Shown: positions 55,798 to 64,000 of the stretch, piece by piece
Numbering within the stretch: the stretch's first letter is position 1
How the letters are laid out: each line of letters starts with the position of its first letter
From: Coriolopsis trogii
Taxonomy: Eukaryota; Basidiomycota; Agaricomycetes; Polyporales; Polyporaceae
DNA: 64,000 bases
NCBI GenBank assembly: GCA_020543525.1
Contig: JAHYIO010000011.1
Location: 186,001-250,000, forward strand
Reading direction: 5' to 3'
Notes under the pieces: model-generated
Told to the model about the DNA's origin: nothing
The model's input: only the letters and a program-made list of their open reading frames with translations
The model's database searches: none
Position numbers and translations under genes: made by a program

Positions 55798-56526
55798 ATG
55801 TCTGCGACATCAGTACAATCACGCGGCACTGTCTCGATTCTGGTCGTCAATCCTAACTCCTCCGAATCGATGACTCAAGCTCTCGAACCTATTCTCGCGG
55901 ACCTGCTTCACCCCAGCCTCCGCTTGGAATACCATACAGGCCCTGAAGAGGCACCGCCATCTGTCAACGACTATGCAACATCCGTATCATCGGCGGCGTA
56001 CACATTCACCTCGCTCCTACCTCGCCTTCAAGGAGACACCGAAACAGATGCGTACCTGGTCGCGTGCTTCTCCGATCATCCCCTGGTTGCAATGCTTCGT
56101 GAACACACGACACGGCCCGTGCTCGGAATCTTTGAAGCCTCAATTATGCATGCGTTTGCGCTGGGACGACCGTTTGCTATCGTGACCACCGGCAAATACT
56201 GGGAAGCAGCGCTTACTCACGGCGTGAAGAGGATTTTCGGATCTGCAGACCTCGGGGGCTCATTCGTGGGCGTGGAGAGTACGGGCATGACGGCGCTGGA
56301 ACTTCACGAACTGCCGCGGGACGTGGTATCTGAGGGTATCGCTGCGGCCTCGGCGCGGGCTGTCGCGAAGGGGGCGCGGTCGATTATTATGGGTTGCGCG
56401 GGTATGAGTGGAATGGAGGAGGCCGTTCGAGCGGGATGCGGGGAAGAACACGTACAGATTTTGGACGCAGTGAGGAGTGGCGTGACCACCTTGGAAGGAC
56501 TGGTCCGGGCACAGCGACTTTGCTGA
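55798..56526 (+). CDS. Asp/Glu/hydantoin racemase family protein (DCG1-like)
   Basis: A single exon of 242 residues from ATG 55798. The N-terminus ILVVNPNSSESMTQAL has the usual start of this family. The two catalytic cysteines are in LVACFSDHPLVAMLRE and IIMGCAGMSGMEEAVRAG, roughly 110 residues apart, as expected for cofactor-independent racemases. VLGIFEASIMHAFALGRPFA and VGVESTGMTALELHELPRD complete the fold. The yeast relative Dcg1 belongs to the allantoin/nitrogen-catabolism set, and bacterial relatives racemise hydantoins, so a role in purine or hydantoin nitrogen use is possible (inference). An upstream in-frame ATG at 55753 would add 15 residues. A broken inverted copy lies at 42.3-42.9 kb. 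Confidence 0.85.
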   Translation: MSATSVQSRGTVSILVVNPNSSESMTQALEPILADLLHPSLRLEYHTGPEEAPPSVNDYATSVSSAAYTFTSLLPRLQGDTETDAYLVACFSDHPLVAMLREHTTRPVLGIFEASIMHAFALGRPFAIVTTGKYWEAALTHGVKRIFGSADLGGSFVGVESTGMTALELHELPRDVVSEGIAAASARAVAKGARSIIMGCAGMSGMEEAVRAGCGEEHVQILDAVRSGVTTLEGLVRAQRLC

Positions 56527-57509
56527 CGTCGTTTCGGGCCACACAAAGTCGCGCTGGACGACGACGAGCGTGACATGCGGACTGCGCGCTGTTCGGAAGA
56601 GAACTGTGAGTGCCTCATCGAGCCGGTCTGTTTGGAGTGCGTCAATAACTCACTACGACGAAAACGCAGCTCGCGCGACCCGCGTTACGATTCGTCGACC
56701 AGGACGCTGCTAATGCACGACTAGCTAGGTAGTTATCAGCTCTCAATATATGCTCACTGAGTCTGTAGTTCATCGAATCCCCTCCTCTACCTTCCGCTGA
56801 CAGCACGAGTCCGCAGGTAGTCAGACGTACACCCTCCGGCTCTCATGAAACCCTGGTGCTCTCGCATTCACAATTGATCAGGGATTCAATGTTGACGCCT
56901 ACTTCGTCTCGTCCAGATCATCCGACCGGGCCTCGTTTCTGTTCATTGACTTCATGAATACTACCCCGCTTTCTCTTCGTGAGATACAACGCGCCCGTGA
57001 ATGCGTTTATGAACTGATCGGTTCATTCAGAAATTGCGGGCCTTATTCTACTATTCCGCAATAGTACGGTCATTCTGTCGAAGTTCTGCCCACCGAGTCT
57101 TCATACCCGGCGCAAATGTCTGAGTACAACAGACTAGGAAACGACGCTTAGATACTCTTCGCGCCGGGCTTGAGCTCAGAAGGTCTACCCTAAGCTGCAA
57201 GACACAGTACAAAGGTCCATATACATACTACTAGTGAATACATGACGGTGTGTGCTCAACCTACAGTGCATAGTGCTATTGAGTACGTATCTGCTGTTGC
57301 TACTATAGTCGATTGTTGCATGACCCGGCGATGTGAGGTGCTGCCGTGTTGCGTATCGTATGTAAGAATATGGGTCTGAGGGTCACGTTGTGTATGAGAA
57401 AGGTTGGATGAGATGTTGGTGCCCGAAGTCGTGGTGCATGTCGTAGGTCATGAAGGGTATCTGATGTGGTATTCCGGTAGGGCTGGGCAATCGAGTACAT
57501 GCTGATGCC
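56527..57509. other. Gene-free stretch
   Basis: No coding region is supported. It contains the 3' ends of two convergent genes. No repeats were noticed beyond short AT-rich runs. Confidence 0.45.
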
Positions 57510-58722
57510 TCATACTGCCAGCACCGGAGCGTCTGCGACGTGCTTGGCACAAGCTCGCGCGAAGCTCTCCTCATCCAGCCAATGCTTGGCATGGTCGATC
57601 CAGCCGATGATGCCTCCGACATAGCACATAACGTTATGCCCGCATTCATGGTGCTGATACGAGGTTTTTACTACATTGTGACTTGGACGGAGCAAACTCG
57701 TGACGCACCTTGTTGTACACCGCCCATCTCGCAGTCTCCCAAGCTCCAACACCATGCTCCTTCACAATACCATCGAGTGCGGTGTATACGCGAGCAAGAT
57801 ACGGATCGTCCCACTGCTTCTTGTCAACCTTCGGGGCCTCCTTCAAGACTGACAGGAGTCGTTTGACAGCGGGGGAAGATGATACGAGCTGTGTGGGGAG
57901 AGCGGGGTACTTGTTCTTCTCAACGAACTTCTGAGCAGCGATCATGGCAAGTTCGCGTCTTCTCCGGGTTAGGAAGCGCTTCATGGCTCGCTCAAGGTAC
58001 GTGTTGAACGCGTCCCAGAGCCACGGTGCGAGGCTACGCTGGATACGGAAGAGTGTCGGAGAGTGACCGACTCGTTCCCCTCTATAACAAGTACGCGAGC
58101 TTGGGAGAAGGCGTTCGGGCGCATCCGGGGGGAGTTTGAAGTACGGTTCAGGATACTGGAAGGGACGAGTACACTTTCGTTTCCTGTGGCTCGCATACAA
58201 CTTCTTGATGCTGAGAGTCATTGGTGAGCACGACTGAGAGTTTCGATGGAAGAATCACACGCACTACTGCTCAAGACCATAGGGCCCGTCATGCCGCTTC
58301 CACGCTTTGCGCTCAATGTCGCGTTCGAAATACAAGTACATGGGACGAACCGCCCTGTTGACATACGTCCTGCCGCCATGAAGGAGTGAGTATGTCTCGG
58401 CTCTTGTGAGAATCGTGTATACATGCACGCACTCGGTTTTCTCCACCGCGAGTCCTATGAGGTCGTCGTTGTTCAGGCGATATTGCTTATTAGCGTCAGT
58501 CTTCGGGATCTGTACGACGTCAGTATGTAGCAACCTATCGTAAAAGATTGGTGCTCAAAAGCCCACCTTATCGGACCAGTGCACTCTTGACTTCCACTGC
58601 GACTGGTCCTGCACTGCCAACCCTGATTTGGTCCAGTTTAGCGTAGTCTGAGTAGACGGCCTGCGATCTCGGGGTCGACGCCGCTTTTTCGTCTTCTTGG
58701 GAGCCTTAGGCACGTTGTCCAT
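57510..58722 (-). CDS. XPA-C-like domain protein, copy 1
   Basis: Four exons: 58567-58722, 58268-58509, 57709-58210, 57510-57653; 347 residues. After a basic leader (KAPKKTKKRRRPRDRR) comes IPKTDANKQYRLNNDDLIGL and, further on, MYLYFERDIERKAWKRH. These resemble the KTEAKxxYxLxxxDL and MKLYLxxxIxxRSLE segments of the DNA-repair protein XPA. The XPA zinc finger is not seen. A conserved fungal domain follows (LAPWLWDAFNTYLE, RVYTALDGIVKEHGVGAWE) and ends HAKHWLDEESFARACAKH. The third donor (GAGCA|GTAGTG) and the last exon were fixed by comparison with the copy at 59577. The role is unknown; DNA binding is plausible. Confidence 0.75.
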
Positions 58723-59576
58723 ACCTGTGACATACTGTGTGAGCGGGGTAAAAACAGACATCACAGCTCGGAGCCCCCAAAACGTACAGCATGGCTTTGC
58801 GTGAGAGACCTTCCATGTAGATGTCTTGTGGCCCGGGGGCCAACTACCTACGCATCTGCTGCTGTGTCGCAGCAGACGCAGACCACCAATCCGGTTCCCA
58901 ACCCAGAGTGGTAAGAAAACTCAAACAACGCTCACCTTTCCGAGGCTCGAGCGAATGGGATAAGGGAGGGGGACAATGAAGCAGAGCAGATGAGGAGCGC
59001 AGTGAGAGTTGGGGGGAAAGACTGGGAGATCGGCGCTCCGTTGCTACTCCCGCGAAGCCTTTGTACGCCGATGTTACGACGCGAAGTCACTGCGCTTCCA
59101 TTCACGGCCCTCAAACAGAGTATTGATCAGCATAGAACTTTGCACAAACGCGTGTATACAACAACATCCAGACGAACACTGCTGGGGATTAGAATCACCT
59201 CGTGGGACAAGTTGAGCACTGCTCATGAAGGTGCAATTCTCGCGCAGTATGGAACCATGTGGACACCAATGCGGGGATTCGTTCAACACCGCCGACAGCG
59301 CGAGACGTCCAGTAAGATGCAAATCGTACATCATGGTGACAAGCTGAGGGGAAGTAGCATAGAGAAAGAGGACGTGATATCAAGTTGGGGGTAGTGACAT
59401 GATGGGCCCGGGGTGCCGCAAAGCCTATATCGTGTGAAAGTATCCGGACCGGATGCTCCATGGTCTCTCTCATACCGCGACGTTATCCACAACTTGTCTC
59501 GTATCCTACAACGGAATGCCACTCGCAGATACAATGGGTAGCACATAATAAGACTGTCATACAGTAGGAGGAAATG
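58723..59576. other. Intergenic between the two XPA-C-like genes
   Basis: No further gene is supported; it should hold the promoter of copy 1 and the terminator of copy 2. The plus-strand open frame at 58990-59394 has no splice partners or motifs. Confidence 0.45.
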
Positions 59577-60751
59577 TCATTGAAGGGTCAACCCTACAGC
59601 CTGGACATGCCGCGCGAGGTCCTCCTCGTCAAGCCACCTCCAGGCTTTGTCCTCCCAATCATTGGGGTGCTCGTACATGATTGACTTCTTCACACATTCT
59701 TTATACTAACATCAAAGTCAGAACACCGTGCTCGTCGCCTAGAACACCGCGTTACACACCTTGTCATAAACTTCCCAGCGCACCGTCGCCCATCCCTCTA
59801 CACCCATGCCGTGTGCTTGCACAAGTGGGTCGAGGGCCGAGTAGACGCGGGTAGCGTACGCCTCGTCCCACTCGTAGAATCCATCATCGTCGCCGGGTGC
59901 CCAGCGTGGGATATACACCAAACCAGCAGCCGGTTGGCCCCAGTGCGTCTTGCCCACAGTCGGAGCTTCGGCTAATGTTGCGCGAAGATGGTCGACTGCT
60001 GGTGACGCAGGTAGAGGTTGGTCGGGTCGGGCTGGGTAGCGATCAACGAAGGCCCGAGCGGCTGTGTGGCACATAGCAGCTTCACGTTCGTTGACTGTTG
60101 GCCATCTGTTGGTTCCATAAGGATGGAGGTAGTAGAAGTCGACAGCGTCGTTCATTGAATCCCAGAGCCAAGGGGGCATAGATTTCCGAGCCTTGACCAA
60201 GCGGGAAGACTGCTTTGCTCGGTGGTCGGAAATGCTTATGGGTGCGCCCGGGAGGCGGCCGATGGACATGCTGGGACCTTGAGCACCGCTAGCACTGGCT
60301 GTGCCTGGGTACGTAGCATGCTTCTTCCACGCGGCCTTCTCAATATTGCGTTCAAAGTACAACTTGATCATGTGCTTGCCGTGCGGATTCCTGTAGTCAA
60401 CCGTCAATGCAGGAGGGCATGTCAATAGGGTAAAACATACGGCTTCATGTCCGCAGGGTGGAGTTGTGCAAAGTCTTTCTCGCTCAGATGATACTTCTTC
60501 TTGGCGTCAGTCTTCGTCATCTAGTAGCCCAATCGTAAGAGCAATAGACACGGCTTGACATGAATGACAGAACATACCATGCTATCGGCACTAGCCCTCG
60601 GACGCCATTGCAATGGATCCGTAGCTGATGTTGTCGTTCTGTTTGCTTCCTTAGCTGCTGCGGAGGTACTCGCCTCCGGTGTTGGGGTGCGCTTGGTATG
60701 TCTACGTGCTTTGCCGGCGGTCGTCAAAGGTTTACTAGGGGCCTTCGGCAT
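59577..60751 (-). CDS. XPA-C-like domain protein, copy 2
   Basis: Four exons: 60578-60751, 60441-60520, 59760-60390, 59577-59705; 337 residues. The basic, Thr-rich leader MPKAPSKPLTTAGKARRHTK precedes MTKTDAKKKYHLSEKDFAQL and NPHGKHMIKLYFERNIEKAA, which together look like the XPA C-terminal DNA-binding segment; the NPH-x-MKLY arrangement is specially telling. MPPWLWDSMNDAVDFYYL and VYSALDPLVQAHGMGVEG form the second conserved part. The last exon (YKECVKKSIM..., AWRWLDEEDLARHVQAV) lies after an intron at 59706-59759 and would be missed by a simple ORF call, which ends at 59739. No zinc-finger cysteines are present. It is in tandem with copy 1. Confidence 0.75.
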
Positions 60752-62287
60752 GTCTATAATAGAGTGTCAGCCAATGTTTGCAGACAAGGGAGCATATATG
60801 CATCAGGCTGAACATGAGGCTGAAGGTTGAGCTCTGCAGGAGGCGGCCAGCCTGAGAGTCCCCAGCGGCATGCCATCCAGCCATGTAGTACTATCCAAGT
60901 GTGATGGCTTATACCACCCGCTATTCACTCAAACACAATTTAGAACAACTTACTCCCTTTGCAGGTGAGAGTTGGCGGTGGTGGAGAATGGATGGAATCG
61001 ATGGGGCTATGCGATGGCGGTTGAGGATGAAGAGACGTTGGGCGCTCCCTCGAGAGACCTGTTATGCTGACATTATCCTAGGGTTAGCTGTCACGCCTCC
61101 GAGACGGAACAATGGCGTGGGGAAACTAATCTGGGGGCACAGAGGCTTGATGACTTGGACTTGAGGGCTCGACCGGACAATATGACTCGGCACTCTTTAC
61201 TTCGACCTTGAAGTAAGTTTAGTCTTCTCTAGATACGATCAGTACGGTTGCTCCCTCATGATTTCAGTCCCTCTACATCGTGCTAAAGGAACACTTCCCT
61301 TACAAGCTGCCCAGACCCTCCAGTCTCGGCAAGACGAACTTCCAACATTCAGACCTGCACCTAAACAATAGCCGGGTCCCAGGAGCATGCCAGTAACTTC
61401 CGTCTGAAGATCACGTCATATTATTCACTATCATCAGAGATTGTAGACTCATACTCACGATGATTGATCCGGTAGCCGCTGCGAGACTCGGAATCTCTGG
61501 TTGGCCTCACTAAAATCATAATGTCGATGTACATAGTCGAGAAATTGTGCGCACAGTGAACTCGGAAGTTGAGAGACACTCAACAGAGTAAGCCGCGTCG
61601 CAGATTGTTCAACGAGCAGATAGAAGACAAATTTGCTGTAATATGGGTTGCGAAGACGCAGGATGCAACCTTTGCTAGACCAAGTCTCCAAACGCCGCGA
61701 ATCTGGGACCCGTGAGAGTTACCGGTCCAGCGAGTCCTCGGTCTCCAGAGCTGTAAGCGCTGGACCAGGTGCTAATTAGAGATGTGGACGACGCTTACGA
61801 CCGTCGACGGCCTCTGGCAAGGGATGTCTATCACATGCTCACAAGAGGGCTTATATGCTGACTGTGGCAATGACGAATGCTTCGTGGTGGATATTCAAGC
61901 GTAAGGACAGCTCGCATTGCCTGAGATTCGGCACAAGATAGGTAGTTGAGGCGGCGACAATAGTTTGCCCCGCGGAGTCGATCAAAACCAATCGGCAAGC
62001 AGAACAGCCCTCTGATGATTCACTCTCCGCTTCTCCGCTACTATGGCATTGGTTGCGTATGCCTGAGGCCGCGCGTCCTGCCATCTCGCCAGGTCGTACC
62101 TGTGCAATGCTCAAACATATTGCTTACAGACGACATGCTGCGCAGAATATGCCACCAGACCTGGTCTTCGTGTACATAGTATAAATGAAAGGCACCACCC
62201 ATGCCATTCCACCTCACGTCCCACGACCGTCATCAATCCCTCCACGTACTACTTCAACGAACAACACAGGCACATACGAAAGCGAGC
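60752..62287. other. 1.5 kb gene-poor stretch
   Basis: No complete gene is seen. A minus-strand frame at 61455-61691 (NPYYSKFVFYLLVEQSATRL, ending QRFRVSQRLPDQSS) has protein-like composition and may be a relic or exon, but has no partner. Confidence 0.35.
62180..62186 (+). promoter_or_regulatory. TATA box of retinol-dehydrogenase-like SDR copy 2
   Basis: TATAAAT, 108 bases upstream of the start codon at 62288. Confidence 0.5.
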
Positions 62288-63618
62288 ATGGGCGCAGCAA
62301 TCTCTGAGTTGAAGCAACAATGGCCTGCTCTTCTCCAGACTTTTCCGCCAAGATCCAAGTTCAGCGTCGACCAGATACCGGACCTCACTGGACGTGTCGT
62401 CATAGTAACTGGTATGTTGTGTTCCATCCTACCCCGCGCAACTCCATTCACATCGTACATATCTCAGGTGGAAACAGCGGCATAGGCTATGAAACTGTCA
62501 AGGTCAGTGATTGTTGATGTGGGTTCAACTCTAGATCCTGAGCACCTCGGTTGCGCTCCTGTATGTAGGCTCTCCTGCAACACAACGCGAAGGTTTACCT
62601 CGCAACCCGCTGCAAAGAGAGAGCAGATGCCGCCATTGCGTCGTTGAAACAAGCGACCGGTAAAGAAGCGATTTTTCTTCATCTGGACCTCTCCGACCTC
62701 TCGGCGGTAAGAAAGTCAGCCGAGGAGTTCTTATCCAAGGAGAGAGAACTGCATATCCTCTTCAACAACGCGTCAGTCGTCCTCGCGCTCCATCCTCCCA
62801 TTAGTGCCAGAATTGACTCCTCGCAGGGGAATAATGTGGCCACCTGTTGATCAACTTACAGCGGACGGCTTTGACCTTCAGTTCGGGACGAACGTTGTCG
62901 GCCACTTTTACTTCACAGAGCTGCTCATGCCCGCCCTGCTCGCGGGTGTGGCGACTTCTCCCGATCATCACACACGCATCATTACAACGTCCTCCAGCGC
63001 AGCGTACGGTGCGACTCTCGACTGGGAGACATTCAAAGACGGTCCCAAGCGAAGGAAGATGTCTACCGCGGCGCTCTACTTCCAAAGCAAGCACGCGAAC
63101 GTCGTTGTCGCGCGGCAGCTCGCTAAGCGATATGCAGAGAAGGGCATCATCTCCATCTCGCTGAACCCAGGTGCGTACGGGGCTTCGCTGATACTCCACG
63201 TATCTCTCATCACGCTCCTTGGTTCCAGGCAACCTCAAGACTGAAATCACACGTCATGGAAACCCTCTCTTTGTCAGATTACTGGTGAGCGGCGACGGTA
63301 AAGTCGACCCTAGGACCCGACTGATACGCCAGTTTGCTTTACAGGAGGCCACCACGCTCTATCCTGCACCGCAAGGCGCACTCACCCAGCTCTTCGCCGG
63401 CACAATGCCAGAGGCATTGAACTATAACGGCGAGGTGCGAGTTTGCTGCGTGATCTATGGCAAAGGGGTTAAGTCGTACTGACTTTGATCTGCGCCGCAA
63501 GTTCATGATCCCTTGGGCTCGCCTAGGGAAATGCAGACCTGAGGCGTATGACGATGCCATCGGCGAGCGCCTCTGGCAGTGGCTCGAGAATGAAACGACG
63601 AGCAGACCACAGGCTTGA
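62288..63618 (+). CDS. Retinol-dehydrogenase-like SDR, copy 2
   Basis: Seven exons: 62288-62411, 62468-62502, 62569-62771, 62827-63170, 63229-63284, 63345-63434, 63502-63618; 322 residues. It is the paralogue of the gene at 37063. [20 protein letters not shown] leads into TGGNSGIGYETVK, then NNAGIMWPP and the catalytic YFQSK. The intron that follows SK(L) in copy 1 is missing here, so exon 4 is fused. An alternative acceptor at 63331 would add FALQ before EATTLYPAPQGALTQLF. The C-terminus MIPWARLGKCRPEAYDDAIG is conserved between copies. It is an NAD(P)H-dependent reductase of unknown substrate. The two copies lie on opposite strands, 24 kb apart. Confidence 0.9.
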
Positions 63619-64000
63619 GGTGTACCCTATCAACCATTCACTTCCGGGACTTCAGGGACCTCATATTTGTTTCGCATGGGCACCGAAATATTGATACGGC
63701 CGCCTACGCCACACATTCCCGACCACAAGCCGCGCACATAAGTCAATCGTAGTAGAGGCGAGTCCCGGCTGTGGGTCATTGAAAGCCTCAACAAGGCGAA
63801 TGGGTCGAACGACTCAGAATGTGGTGATCAAGATCGCCCTACGGCGTCAATAGGTTTCAGTGGCGTCCCCCAAAATTATATCGATACGAGAACCATTAGC
63901 AGTGAAAGAAGATTGCGACGACACGTATTCGGTGCTGTGCCTTCCTCCTATTAACACTTTGAAATCCGCAGCTGTGATCGTGCTGCCGGTGTGCTGCCGG
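63619..64000. other. 3' flank, no gene seen
   Basis: No coding signal to the end of the window. Confidence 0.5.

Overview
The window looks like nuclear DNA of a basidiomycete fungus, most likely a wood-decaying agaricomycete (inference). Almost every recognisable gene is broken by short introns of about 45-80 bases with clean GT...AG ends. Exons join in frame into typical fungal proteins, and there are two secreted GH12 endoglucanases. Housekeeping genes include an Arf GTPase-activating protein (GLO3 type), a UBC1-type ubiquitin-conjugating enzyme, the AP-2 sigma adaptin, the ER chaperone ROT1, anthranilate phosphoribosyltransferase (TRP4) and one tRNA-Glu(CTC).

Layout. 0-9.4 kb is repeat-rich: an intact, intron-containing Tc1/mariner-like DDE transposase gene (minus), then a 2.1 kb non-autonomous DNA transposon with long terminal inverted repeats, a perfect 9-bp target duplication, internal minisatellites and a large hairpin, then relics of a possible LRR/F-box-like gene and a P-type ATPase. 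9.4-21.2 kb holds a broken inverted copy of a GH12 3' end, GH12 gene 1, GLO3, a decayed unknown gene, a metallo-beta-lactamase-fold hydrolase, GH12 gene 2 (parent of the broken copy), a GNAT acetyltransferase and UBC1. 22.0-31.0 kb is a same-strand block of four genes: ThDP enzyme, Fe(II)/2OG oxygenase, Fe(II)/2OG oxygenase, ThDP enzyme. 31-44 kb has an F-box-like protein, a 3 kb gene-poor stretch, two classical SDRs plus an SDR relic, a retinol-dehydrogenase-like SDR, tRNA-Glu, AP-2 sigma, a broken inverted Asp/Glu racemase copy and a small unknown gene. 45-56.6 kb has ROT1 and TRP4 (divergent), two paralogues of an uncharacterised fungal family (one with an RGG-rich N-terminus), a small secreted protein and the intact racemase. 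57.5-63.6 kb has two tandem proteins with an XPA-like C-terminal domain and the second retinol-dehydrogenase-like SDR.

The dominant theme is local pairwise duplication followed by decay. GH12, the ThDP enzyme, the 2OG oxygenase, both SDR types, the XPA-like family and the RGG-linked family each occur as pairs; GH12, the classical SDR and the racemase also left truncated third or second copies. The ThDP/2OG block is the best candidate for an undescribed functional unit: two unrelated enzyme families, each duplicated, adjacent and co-oriented. One of the oxygenases carries a single-base frameshift. Exon coordinates were worked out by hand from splice signals and paralogue comparison; no database search was run.
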